From Legionella busanensis (GTDB lineage Bacteria; Pseudomonadota; Gammaproteobacteria; Legionellales; Legionellaceae): 64,000 nucleotides of DNA. The DNA lies in NCBI RefSeq assembly GCF_900461525.1, contig NZ_UGOD01000002.1:1-64000 (forward strand). Reading direction: 5' to 3'. The first letter of the stretch is position 1, and every line of letters starts with the position of its first letter. Shown one piece after another: positions 1 through 8,010 of this stretch. The position numbers were made by a program, and so were the translations under genes. The notes beneath the pieces are model-generated. The model did not search any database. It saw only the letters and a program-made list of their open reading frames with translations, and was not told the DNA's origin.

Positions 1-176
1 CAGGTTTGATATGCATTGTGGGCTCGAGGAATTTCACCGGTAAAGGTGCCAAATAAATCGGTATCAAAATCTGAAACGCATAATTCACAACCTATTTTAT
101 CCTGAAAGACAGGGCCAATAGCCTGTTCTTTTTTATGTTTGGACACCAGTAAAACAGGTTCGTTTCTATAAAGCAT
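1..176 (-). CDS. DUF6671-like protein, N-terminal part (runs off window)
   Basis: The reading frame starts at an ATG at 174-176 and runs leftward out of the window, so only about 58 residues are visible. It begins MLYRNEPVLLVSKHKKEQAI and later reads DFDTDLFGTFTGEIPRA. The DTDxFGTFTxExPRA pattern is one I associate with the uncharacterised DUF6671 family. No function is known to me. It lies downstream of the PII-like/dab operon on the same strand, with about 70 bp between them, so co-transcription is possible. Family assignment is from memory of the motif only. Confidence 0.6.
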   Translation of the reverse strand, partial: MLYRNEPVLLVSKHKKEQAIGPVFQDKIGCELCVSDFDTDLFGTFTGEIPRAHNAYQT

Positions 177-244
177 GTCTCTTCCCCAAGCTAGTTTTTT
201 TTGGTCAACTTGTTGCCTCAATGAGCTTATTTCACTTATACTTT

Positions 245-598
245 TTAAGTAAAATAGTCTAATCGTGCCACGGACACATCGGAGACAAACATAACACCTG
301 AATTTTTTTGAAATAAGGTTTTCATGCCCAACGCAATGGTCGCGATGGCTTCCTCAGGCGCCACCGCAATAAACATAACAAGTGCTGCTTTGTCATTAAA
401 AAGAAGCTTGCCTTCATGAAATCCATGATGTCCCTTGCCTGAGATATTACGTAACAAGGTAAATCCAGGCACATTAGCCTCATTCATCATCTTGGCAATC
501 CTCTGCTCATTGTCGCCAGACACAATGACCTCTATTTTTTTCATTGGATGTAAACTAATGCCGCTTTCACGTTTTTCATAAACGTTAATAATACTCAT
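245..598 (-). CDS. PII-like regulatory protein of the dab operon
   Basis: This 117-residue protein resembles PII signalling proteins: a KKIEVIVSGDNEQRIAKMM first strand and helix, then IAVAPEEAIATIALGMKTLF in the last third. PII proteins form trimers that bind nucleotides and regulate partners, and PII-like genes are known beside DabA/DabB carbon pumps. It follows dabA on the minus strand by about 20 bp, so it is probably the third gene of that operon and may sense energy or carbon status. The first ATG has a good AAAGGAG box seven bases upstream. An internal ATG at residue 19 would give a more usual PII N-terminus but has no clear ribosome site. The T-loop sequence is not the classical GlnB one. 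Confidence 0.75.
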   Translation of the reverse strand: MSIINVYEKRESGISLHPMKKIEVIVSGDNEQRIAKMMNEANVPGFTLLRNISGKGHHGFHEGKLLFNDKAALVMFIAVAPEEAIATIALGMKTLFQKNSGVMFVSDVSVARLDYFT

Positions 599-619
599 GT
601 CACGCTCCTTTATTGTTCA

Positions 620-2209
620 TTAAAGCATATGCCAATGACCTTCTCTATCTAATTGATAAGCAACCTCTTCGGCAGGCTCAATTACAACTAAATTTACCCA
701 CCCATTAAAAAATAACGTTTTAAGACTGTCTTGCCGGGCAATAATCGCACTAACCCTGGTTCTTGGTGCATAAACAACTGTTAACAGGCGCTGGGGTTCA
801 TGGTAGGCTTCTTCATCTGTTGACTTAACCGATTGCAGGGGTAATCCATGCATTAAATCACTCCCGTTGCCTTGCATCATGCCGAGTAGTCCTGTGACAT
901 TCTGGGTGATTTTACTGCCACTTCCGTAAAGGACGTTATCGAGGGTTGAAAAAAGGTATTGCGTATTAATCCATTCGGCCACCACCATAGGCGCTGTTAA
1001 AATAGTCTCTAACGCGCTACCTTCTTTGTCTTGCGTCCAATCATAGGAGTGAAGAAAACAGCGGCCGTCCAAATTAATGGGCTTGGTTAACTGGCGAGGG
1101 CCGACGATAAAAGCGGCGTTGCGTGCGAGCCCCCATTCAGGCCTTACTTCCGCCCAATCACTACTGCGGGTCAGTGTTGTTTGGATGGAATGTGAGGTCT
1201 TTGTTACACCCAATGTTTGGCAACGCGCCTGCGCATTAAGATGCCTGGCAAGATTTAAGTCATCTCTTAACTCATCCAAAAGCGTTTGATGAGCGTGTAG
1301 GCCTAAGTCAGCCTCAAAAAGGGTGACTTCATCGGTGGTGGTGTCGTGCTCTGCGGCATAAAAAAACGTATCATCCGGGATAATGATGCCCCGTTTTGCC
1401 AGTGTTTCTCGCACGGGTGGATTATTTAATATCGCCGCAAGAATTTTAGCATTTGAGCCACCGTGATTGCCGCCACACGCCCCACAATCCAGTGCGGATG
1501 CATAAGGATTATTTTGGGTGCTACTTCGATGGCCACAAAAGACAATTAGTTTGGCGAAGTTCTGGGTTAATCCCATCATTTTTAATACCGCTTCCCCATA
1601 AAAGGCTTGCTCAGCCGGAGCAATGCCATAAACTGAGTTGGCACTACTCATCTGGATAATGGGCTTTGTGGGCAACGATGGCATGAATCGATTGCTAATA
1701 GACGTGCATGCCTTGTCAGTCAGCCTTGGGGCAAGGGTCTTGGTGAGCATGGTTAGTCCGCACCATGCCCCTAATGTTTCTACGAGCGCGAAGGGGGTTG
1801 AAAAATTATATTTTAAACCATAATAGGTCTTTTTAAGTAAGTGAAAACGTGCTTTTCCCTGCTTGGCTTTCTTCACACAAGGCAGTGCCGAGGCAAGTGG
1901 TTTTTCCTCAATATCATAACGTGGTTTAAGTAAGACAGGACACGACTCTTTGTAAGTGTTTGAGTTAACGTCATGAATTCGTGCAGGAATTCCAAAAAAA
2001 CCGGCAAAGCCCAGGGTTTCATAAGCGCCTAAGGGCTCAAGGTGGCGACGAAAGGGTTCAGAGCGCACATCAATGCAAAAGACTAACTGAGCAGCGGGTC
2101 TTGTTTTTGAGGGTAGACAATTTTTGACTTGAGGCATGAGCTTTTTAAGAAGCTCATGCTGATAGGCGTGCTCTGACTTTTTTAGTTGCGCCGCCAGCGT
2201 ATTAATCAA
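620..2209 (-). CDS. dabA: DabA inorganic carbon transporter subunit, C-terminal part of frameshifted gene
   Basis: This 529-codon frame, whose first listed codon is a TTG, is the C-terminal two thirds of a DUF2309/DabA protein. DabA is a carbonic-anhydrase-like zinc protein that works with the membrane subunit DabB to accumulate bicarbonate. The expected metal-site residues are present: Cys45 and Asp47 in FCIDVRSEPFRRH, and His227 and Cys242 in FCGHRSS...LDCGACGG. The frame stays open upstream of the TTG into the A10 run (T10 on the plus strand, about 2230-2239). Removing one A there fuses it in frame with the N-terminal part at 2217-2912, giving about 780 residues, normal for the family. The split is a one-base frameshift: either an assembly error, slippage-tolerant expression, or true inactivation. 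Confidence 0.85.
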   Translation of the reverse strand: MINTLAAQLKKSEHAYQHELLKKLMPQVKNCLPSKTRPAAQLVFCIDVRSEPFRRHLEPLGAYETLGFAGFFGIPARIHDVNSNTYKESCPVLLKPRYDIEEKPLASALPCVKKAKQGKARFHLLKKTYYGLKYNFSTPFALVETLGAWCGLTMLTKTLAPRLTDKACTSISNRFMPSLPTKPIIQMSSANSVYGIAPAEQAFYGEAVLKMMGLTQNFAKLIVFCGHRSSTQNNPYASALDCGACGGNHGGSNAKILAAILNNPPVRETLAKRGIIIPDDTFFYAAEHDTTTDEVTLFEADLGLHAHQTLLDELRDDLNLARHLNAQARCQTLGVTKTSHSIQTTLTRSSDWAEVRPEWGLARNAAFIVGPRQLTKPINLDGRCFLHSYDWTQDKEGSALETILTAPMVVAEWINTQYLFSTLDNVLYGSGSKITQNVTGLLGMMQGNGSDLMHGLPLQSVKSTDEEAYHEPQRLLTVVYAPRTRVSAIIARQDSLKTLFFNGWVNLVVIEPAEEVAYQLDREGHWHML

Positions 2210-2216
2210 AGCTGCC

Positions 2217-2912
2217 TCATTTTTTAGGCTTTTTTTTTTCCCAACGTGCTTCAGGCCAAAGAGCTACTGTGAGGACTAACCGGACTGCCAGAAAGTCAAC
2301 CAAGGTGACAGGGCATAAGTCAGGTGTTGTCGAGGTATTCCTCCATAAAGAGCGCCATTTGACATACCCTGCCCAACCAGGTAAATAGGCTAAGTTCTCT
2401 TTAATAAAAGATTCCTGATGGTCAACAGTCACACCTAACTTAGTCAAACAAACGACAATGGTCTCTTCAGCATTATCAGGTAACTGAGTTAACCAATCCT
2501 TAATTACCTGACTTCCAAGGTGCAAGGAGTAATCATAACTTGCTAAGCGTAAGAACGCGGCATAAAAACCTTGATGACGATTGGGCGCCTCAATGGTTCC
2601 TTGCCCCATGTCTAAAAAGACACCACACCATTTAATCAGTTCACGATTCACTACCTCAAGCTTTGGCGCGGCCTGAGTAGAGCCAAATAATCGCTGACCT
2701 TCTAAGAGTGCCTCTTCAAAAGGTAAGGACTCAAGTCCTTGCAACGGATTACAGGCAATAAAGGTCTCTAAAGGCCAGACTGGGGCAAGGCATTGAGCGG
2801 CATTGTTTACTAGGGCTTGAACATGCGCTTGCTGTTGTTTGGGCGCAGTTAACGTCGACATCGATTGATACTCGCTTATGGTTTGGTGTTTTTTGGCATG
2901 ATTCGTACTCAT
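2217..2912 (-). CDS. dabA: DabA inorganic carbon transporter subunit, N-terminal part of frameshifted gene
   Basis: The N-terminal third of DabA, recognisable by VWPLETFIACNPLQGLESLP, the usual opening of DUF2309 proteins. The start chosen is the ATG at 2910-2912, preceded by AAGGAG eight bases upstream. That ribosome site overlaps the stop of dabB (2924), which indicates translational coupling. A longer frame back to 3011 would overlap dabB by almost 90 bases and lacks support. The frame ends at a TGA just after an A10 run, reading WEKKKPKK. With one A fewer it reads WEKKSLKNEAAL and enters the C-terminal part. All other features look conserved, so the gene seems recently or conditionally broken. 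Confidence 0.85.
   Translation of the reverse strand: MSTNHAKKHQTISEYQSMSTLTAPKQQQAHVQALVNNAAQCLAPVWPLETFIACNPLQGLESLPFEEALLEGQRLFGSTQAAPKLEVVNRELIKWCGVFLDMGQGTIEAPNRHQGFYAAFLRLASYDYSLHLGSQVIKDWLTQLPDNAEETIVVCLTKLGVTVDHQESFIKENLAYLPGWAGYVKWRSLWRNTSTTPDLCPVTLVDFLAVRLVLTVALWPEARWEKKKPKK
2224..2242 (-). other. A10 homopolymer frameshift site in dabA
   Basis: On the coding strand the sequence is GGG, ten A residues, then GCC. The zero frame passes through it to a stop within a few codons, whereas deletion of one A joins the two halves of DabA. Runs of this length are prone to polymerase slippage, to phase-variation-like mutation and to sequencing error. The sequence alone cannot separate these. 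Confidence 0.8.
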
Positions 2913-2923
2913 AAGAGGACTCC

Positions 2924-4465
2924 TTAATAGTGATAGTTGTTGCGATGGGCGGTGATGGTTTTGGGATGCGGCTGACTGCCATTTAAGGCGCGCACATACA
3001 ATTGGCGCCATAACTTAGTTTGTTGCAGAGCACGCGAGTCTTTTAAATTCATACCCAGCCATAAAATAATAAAGAGGGTAAACACAACTAAATGGATTAG
3101 GTTTAAAGTCGGTAGTCCTTGTGTCGAATAAGTTGGGAAGAATGATTCAATCAAATGAATGCTCTCTCCGTAAAAGAGACCCACGAACGACACGATAAGG
3201 AAGGCTGGAATAATTCGTTTGACCAGTGCGCCTTGTCTAACCAAGGTGTAGGCAAGCTGGGTGCCGGATATAAACGCAAAGCCTACCAGAAAAGTGGTAG
3301 GCTGCAGGGTCAATAAAGGTTTTCCACTTGTTAGGGCAAAACTCAAAGCACCTGCTAAGCCCATCAAGCATGACAGCGCAAAGCGAAGCAATGAATGGTG
3401 AGAAGCCTTCATTTTTTCTCTGCTCGTGTTTAAAGCTGAGCCAGCATTCAAAAACAAGTAGGCTTTAAATAAACCATGCCAACACAAGTGAGCAACTGCT
3501 GCAGGGAAAAGACCTAAACCACACTGCATCATCATAAACCCCATCTGCGCCAGGGTAGAGTTTGCTAACATGCGCTTGATGTCACTTTGTAAGAGTTTCC
3601 ACACGCTGCCTAAAATTGCTGTGAGTGCGCCAATCAGAAACACAACCTGCAACAGATGTCCTTCGGTTAAGAAAAGAGGCGCAAATCGAACGAGAATAAA
3701 ACCGCCCCCATTCACTAAGCCCGCATGCATTAAGGCAGATATAGGCGTTGGTGAGTTTAATGAGCTGGTTAACCAGCGGTGAAAAGGCCATTGCGCAGAT
3801 TGTGTCAGTGCACTGACGAGAAGAAGTACAAGTATGCCGGTTAAAAAGGGCCAGGGGAGTTGGGTGGCTTGAGCATTGATAGCCGTTATCGAGCTACTAC
3901 CCGTTGCTTGATATAACAAAAGAAAAGACGCGAACAACGCTGCACTACCTAAACCAAGCGTTTTTAATGCTAAGATGCCTGCGTGTTTCGCGGCCGCCCA
4001 CTCACTTTTATGAATCATTAATGAAACAAGCAAGCAATTGCTACAAGTCCACGCCATCCAAAACAACACCAGATTATCCGCATAGGCCATCACAATAGCA
4101 CTACAGGTAAGTGCTGCTAATTTGAGAAAGTAAAGACGATAGCGCCTATCGCCTGCCATATAGCGCCGGGAAAATTGATGAACAATGAAACTTACCAATA
4201 AAATCAGCGTGCTCATCAATAAAGACAAGCTGTCTGCTTTAAGGCCAAAAAGTATTACTTTATTGTCATAGTGAGGGAGGTAAAGGAAGCCCAGACAACT
4301 ACCCATCAATCCAACGCCAATAAAGGATGAAGATAATTGAGCGCCACGTATTGGACTTTTTTTATAAAACAAGCCGCTGATGATAAAGCCAATAAAGGGG
4401 ATTAGGACTAAGAATAGAGGATAAAATCTGAGGTACTCACTAAAATAGGACACACAATGCTCCAT
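2924..4465 (-). CDS. dabB: DabB, proton-conducting membrane subunit of inorganic carbon pump
   Basis: A 513-residue polytopic membrane protein of the NuoL/MrpA (complex I antiporter subunit) family. Visible family features are FWMAWTCSNCLLVSLMIHKSEW, WPFHRWLTSSLNSPTPISALMHAG and LLQSDIKRMLANSTLAQMGF. About 13-14 hydrophobic segments are spread over the length. Such proteins paired with a DUF2309 protein are DabB subunits. It is thought that proton flow through DabB drives DabA-catalysed capture of CO2 as bicarbonate. Here dabB is the first gene of the minus-strand operon dabB-dabA-PII. It diverges from a LysR gene across an 88-bp intergenic region, the probable control point. Confidence 0.88.
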   Translation of the reverse strand: MEHCVSYFSEYLRFYPLFLVLIPFIGFIISGLFYKKSPIRGAQLSSSFIGVGLMGSCLGFLYLPHYDNKVILFGLKADSLSLLMSTLILLVSFIVHQFSRRYMAGDRRYRLYFLKLAALTCSAIVMAYADNLVLFWMAWTCSNCLLVSLMIHKSEWAAAKHAGILALKTLGLGSAALFASFLLLYQATGSSSITAINAQATQLPWPFLTGILVLLLVSALTQSAQWPFHRWLTSSLNSPTPISALMHAGLVNGGGFILVRFAPLFLTEGHLLQVVFLIGALTAILGSVWKLLQSDIKRMLANSTLAQMGFMMMQCGLGLFPAAVAHLCWHGLFKAYLFLNAGSALNTSREKMKASHHSLLRFALSCLMGLAGALSFALTSGKPLLTLQPTTFLVGFAFISGTQLAYTLVRQGALVKRIIPAFLIVSFVGLFYGESIHLIESFFPTYSTQGLPTLNLIHLVVFTLFIILWLGMNLKDSRALQQTKLWRQLYVRALNGSQPHPKTITAHRNNYHY

Positions 4466-4484
4466 TAGATTGTCAATTGGTATT

Positions 4485-4498
4485 GAATAAATGTATTC
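4485..4498. promoter_or_regulatory. Candidate LysR-type operator between dabB and its regulator
   Basis: The 88-bp divergent region 4466-4553 contains GAATA-N4-TATTC, a short dyad within TTGAATAAATGTATTCGAA. This fits the loose T-N11-A pattern of LysR-type binding sites. It lies between oppositely facing dabB and the LysR gene, the usual place for such an operator. The assignment is by position and symmetry only. Confidence 0.4.
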
Positions 4499-4553
4499 GA
4501 AATGCTAATATAAGAAAAATTAATAATTATTATTTTACAAATTAGGAAATCTA

Positions 4554-5405
4554 ATGTCTTTGGACACCGTGACCTTACAATGTTTTTTGGCACTTGCCGA
4601 TACAGGCAGTTTTACCAAAGCTGCAGAGCGCGTAGGACGTACCCAATCGGCCGTCAGTCAACAAATCGCGAAGTTAGAAAACATCATTGAAAAACCATTG
4701 ATTAATCGGGGTCGAAACTTATCGTTGACCACAGATGGCGAGATTTTTTTAAGTTATGCCAAGCGCATCTATGAGTTACATCGGGAATCCTTAGACCGGT
4801 TTAAAGAGCCTGAGTTGCAAGGTGAGATTCGTTTTGGTCTGCCTGAAGATTTTGCAAGTATGATTTTATCGGATGTGTTAATTGAGTTTTCTCGCCTGCA
4901 TCCTCGCGTCATTCTTAATGTCGAATGCGATTTAACCTTAAATCTTATTGAAAATTTTAGGCAGAATAAATTTGATTTAATTCTCGTTAAAGCAACCCCT
5001 AACAATGAAATGACTGATGGGGTGAAAGTATGGAGTGAGCCTGTCGAATGGATTGGGAAAAAGGAGCTGCTGCCTTCTTTAACTCATAAAGAGGTCATAC
5101 CGTTAGTGTTGTCACCTAAACCGTGTGTCTATCGAGAAAATGTTATTGAAGCCCTCAATAAAGCCAATATTAATTGGCGCCTTGTTTATAGTAGCCCCAG
5201 TTATACGGGTAAAATGGCGGCTGTAAGAGCGGGCCTTGGCATTACAGCGATTCAGCGAACCATGGTCCCGAATTATTTAGAGCGTCTTGATTTTAATTTT
5301 TTACCCCTGTTAAATGACATTCATGTGTCTTTATTAAAACGACCAAGTGGCAGTAAAGCGATAGACTCATTAGAGTTTTTTCTGCTTAAAAAATTAAAGC
5401 ATTAA
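4554..5405 (+). CDS. LysR-family transcriptional regulator, divergent from dab operon
   Basis: A 283-residue LysR-type regulator. The N-terminal winged helix-turn-helix is plain: LDTVTLQCFLALADTGSFTKAAERVGRTQSAVSQQIAKLE. A periplasmic-binding-protein-like effector domain follows (from about residue 90, beginning EIRFGLPEDFASMIL). It is transcribed away from dabB, and LysR genes beside carbon-uptake operons commonly control them, so regulation of dab is a reasonable inference. It is also followed after 29 bp by the ABC/HlyD/TolC operon on the same strand, which it may regulate instead or as well. AGGAAA precedes the ATG. Confidence 0.88.
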   Translation: MSLDTVTLQCFLALADTGSFTKAAERVGRTQSAVSQQIAKLENIIEKPLINRGRNLSLTTDGEIFLSYAKRIYELHRESLDRFKEPELQGEIRFGLPEDFASMILSDVLIEFSRLHPRVILNVECDLTLNLIENFRQNKFDLILVKATPNNEMTDGVKVWSEPVEWIGKKELLPSLTHKEVIPLVLSPKPCVYRENVIEALNKANINWRLVYSSPSYTGKMAAVRAGLGITAIQRTMVPNYLERLDFNFLPLLNDIHVSLLKRPSGSKAIDSLEFFLLKKLKH

Positions 5406-5434
5406 CAAGCTTTTTGATAGGGATATCATAAACC

Positions 5435-7027
5435 ATGATAAAAAAACAACGTGTCTCAGTGCTTAATATTTTAGATTACTCAACTCTTTTTTCAATCTTG
5501 CTCTTAAGTGTATTTGTGAGCTTATTGTCATTGATTGTACCAATTGCTGCGCAAACCTTGGTCAATCTCCTGGCGTTTGGTAAATTACTACAACCCATCG
5601 TCACATTAAGTCTTATTGTTTTAATTTTAATGGCTGGTTTAGGTGCATTGAGTATCTGGCAAGTCATTGTCATTGAAATCATTCAACAAAAGATAATGGT
5701 TCATGTAAGTCTTGCTTTAACAAGACACTTTACTCAACTCTCGTTAGATAATTTCTCTACCCATCATGGTCCTGCACTTGTCAATCGCTATTTTGAACTC
5801 TTAACGGTTAAAAAATCGCTTGCTAGTTTGTTGTTGTATGGCATCAATTTAAGCTTACAAGTGATTTTTGGTCTTGTTTTATTGCTTTTTTATCACCCAG
5901 CGTTTGTCCTGTTTGATTTGTTTATTTTGTTTGGTGTCCTACTGACCGTTTTTGGTCCGTATAAAAAGGCTTTAATCAGTGCTAAGGACGAATGTGCTCA
6001 AAAGCATATCATTGGGGCCTGGCTGGAAGAAATTTTAATTAACCGCTATTTATTTAAGTTTAATCAGTACCCGCGTTATGCCATTAGCCAAACTGATAAA
6101 AAATTAGTTGGATTTTTAACTGCAAGAAACAGGCATTTTAGACAACTTATAAAACATCAAATAGGTTTCTACACGCTATCGGCACTAGCCAGCAGTCTGC
6201 TATTAGGGCTAGGGGGCTATTTAGTCATAGAAAATCAATTGAGTTTAGGCCAATTAGTCGCTGCTGAAATTATCTTAGGCGCCCTTATTTATTCATTTAA
6301 ACGCTTTGGTGTGTTAATGGAAAATTATTATGATTTAATGGCCGCTGCAGATAAATTACAGGAAGTACTTCATTTACCTAATGAGCGACCTGAATCTGAA
6401 CGCCGAGACGTTGAGTTGGGTTTTAAGCCCTTAAAAACCATTGAGCTGTCTTTTCACGCTGATAATCAGCCCGTGTTAATTACCCCTCACGAACCTTTCT
6501 TGTTGATTGCTAGCGATAGAGTCAGTCAAGACTTTGTAGACCAGTTATTAGGGTTTAAAGCGCTTACCCTTTTTTCAGTTCATGTCAATGGTGTGCCTGT
6601 TAATCGGCAACACTTAATGGCGTTACGCCAATACAGTTTATTAATCAACGAGCCACAATGGTTTTCGGGCAGCACCTATGATAATTTAGTGTTAAATCAT
6701 CGCCACACTGCTACTGACTACATTCTTGAAAAACTAAACCAGTTAGCACTTCTTGATAAGATTATGACGCTACCGCAAGGCTTATATACTGTTATCCATG
6801 AGTGGCAGTCAACATTTAGTCTTGAAGAACTAATTAAACTGATGATAATCCGAGCGTTGATAACCAAACCTCAACTTCTTATTATCGCGCAAGCGTTCGA
6901 TCAATTAACCGCTCAAGAGGTGAACGTAGTATTAACGTTACTAATGAACTTAACAGACACCTTAGTCATAATTACCACGCAAAAAAATCAGTTGCCTGAA
7001 TTAACTAATCGTGTGGTGCTTGCATGA
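5435..7027 (+). CDS. ABC transporter-like membrane protein with degenerate ATPase domain
   Basis: A 530-residue protein with the layout of a type I secretion ABC half-transporter: about 310 residues with several membrane segments, then a C-terminal domain in the position of the nucleotide-binding domain. The ATPase motifs are eroded. Where a GxxGxGKS P-loop is expected the sequence reads EPFLLIASDRVSQDFVDQLL, the LSGGQ signature is replaced by TFSLEELIKL, and Walker B reads QLLIIAQAFDQL without the catalytic Glu. No peptidase domain is present. It overlaps the following HlyD-like gene by four bases (ATGA). It may pair with an active ATPase elsewhere, use another energy source, or be non-functional, although the intact frame and tight operon argue against simple decay. 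Confidence 0.75.
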   Translation: MIKKQRVSVLNILDYSTLFSILLLSVFVSLLSLIVPIAAQTLVNLLAFGKLLQPIVTLSLIVLILMAGLGALSIWQVIVIEIIQQKIMVHVSLALTRHFTQLSLDNFSTHHGPALVNRYFELLTVKKSLASLLLYGINLSLQVIFGLVLLLFYHPAFVLFDLFILFGVLLTVFGPYKKALISAKDECAQKHIIGAWLEEILINRYLFKFNQYPRYAISQTDKKLVGFLTARNRHFRQLIKHQIGFYTLSALASSLLLGLGGYLVIENQLSLGQLVAAEIILGALIYSFKRFGVLMENYYDLMAAADKLQEVLHLPNERPESERRDVELGFKPLKTIELSFHADNQPVLITPHEPFLLIASDRVSQDFVDQLLGFKALTLFSVHVNGVPVNRQHLMALRQYSLLINEPQWFSGSTYDNLVLNHRHTATDYILEKLNQLALLDKIMTLPQGLYTVIHEWQSTFSLEELIKLMIIRALITKPQLLIIAQAFDQLTAQEVNVVLTLLMNLTDTLVIITTQKNQLPELTNRVVLA

Positions 7028-8010
7028 AACTTTATGCCCATACCCTAATTCGACAATTGCCAAAACCACGAAAAATTATGTGGGTGACATTAGCAGGCCT
7101 CCTGCCTATTCTTCTTTTTTTAATTTTCATACCTTGGCAGCAATTTGCCTTAGGACATGGCCGAGTCATTGCGTTCTCGCCTACTGAAAGACAGCATACC
7201 GTCAATTCACCTGTGACAGGTCGAATAAAAAAATGGTATGTGGATGAAGGGATGCAAGTAAAATCGGGCGACCTAATCGTGGATATTAGTGATAATGACC
7301 CCGCACTTTTATCTCGATTAGAGATGGAAAAAAAAGCGCTTGTCTTACGGATAAAAGCAGCCGAGCAAGCACTGGCTGCCAGTAAACATAACCTGGTGCG
7401 CCAAAAGAGTTTATATACACAAGGTATTGTGTCCAAACGCCAATATGAGCTTGCCCAAATTGAATATGCCAACTATCAAAATGAACTGGCCAAAGCTAAT
7501 ATTGATAAAGTAAATGTTGATACGCGTATTGCCAGACAAAAAACCCAACAAATTAGAGCGCACGCACCTGGTATTGTTTTTAAACGCTTAACAGGTCAAG
7601 AAAGTGTGGTGGTCAATGCAGGGCAAGTACTCGTTGAAATCCTGCCCGAAACTAATTCACGCGCGGTTGAGTTGTGGATTGATGGCAATGACATCCCCTT
7701 CGTTTGGTTACAGCAAAAAGCACGCCTTCAATTTGAAGGGTGGCCTGCCATTCAATTTCGTGGCTGGCCAGAAATTGCGGTTGGTACCTTTGGTGGTAGA
7801 GTCTCATTTATTGACCCCACGGATAATGGGCAAGGGCTATTTCGCGTGGTCATTGTGCCTGATGAGGTGTGGCCTGATGGGCGTTTTTTAAGACAAGGGG
7901 TGCGTGTGCACGGTTGGGTTCAATTAGGCCAAGTGCCGCTCTGGTATGAGCTTTGGCGCCAATACAATGGCTTTCCGCCTGAAAGTAACCAGGAGAAACT
8001 TAAACCATGA
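7024..8010 (+). CDS. HlyD-family periplasmic adaptor (membrane fusion) protein
   Basis: A 328-residue membrane fusion protein. It has one N-terminal membrane segment (about residues 19-36), a split biotinyl-lipoyl-like domain (TVNSPVTGRIKKWYVDEGMQVKSGD, later RAHAPGIVFK), an alpha-helical hairpin between them (about 95-175), and C-terminal beta domains. Such proteins bridge an inner-membrane transporter to an outer-membrane channel. It overlaps both neighbours by four bases (ATGA at 7024-7027 and 8007-8010), so the three are translationally coupled and form one tripartite export system. No substrate can be read from the sequence. Confidence 0.88.
   Translation: MKLYAHTLIRQLPKPRKIMWVTLAGLLPILLFLIFIPWQQFALGHGRVIAFSPTERQHTVNSPVTGRIKKWYVDEGMQVKSGDLIVDISDNDPALLSRLEMEKKALVLRIKAAEQALAASKHNLVRQKSLYTQGIVSKRQYELAQIEYANYQNELAKANIDKVNVDTRIARQKTQQIRAHAPGIVFKRLTGQESVVVNAGQVLVEILPETNSRAVELWIDGNDIPFVWLQQKARLQFEGWPAIQFRGWPEIAVGTFGGRVSFIDPTDNGQGLFRVVIVPDEVWPDGRFLRQGVRVHGWVQLGQVPLWYELWRQYNGFPPESNQEKLKP

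Noticed and set aside
1077-1823. Three plus-strand frames of 61-70 codons
   Set aside because: They are antisense shadows of dabA with no family pattern or ribosome site.
3582-3791. Frames of 69-70 codons on both strands
   Set aside because: They lie wholly inside dabB in other frames.
7032-7472. 146-codon minus-strand frame
   Set aside because: It is antisense to the HlyD-like gene; the plus-strand gene is clearly real and the antisense product has no recognisable pattern.
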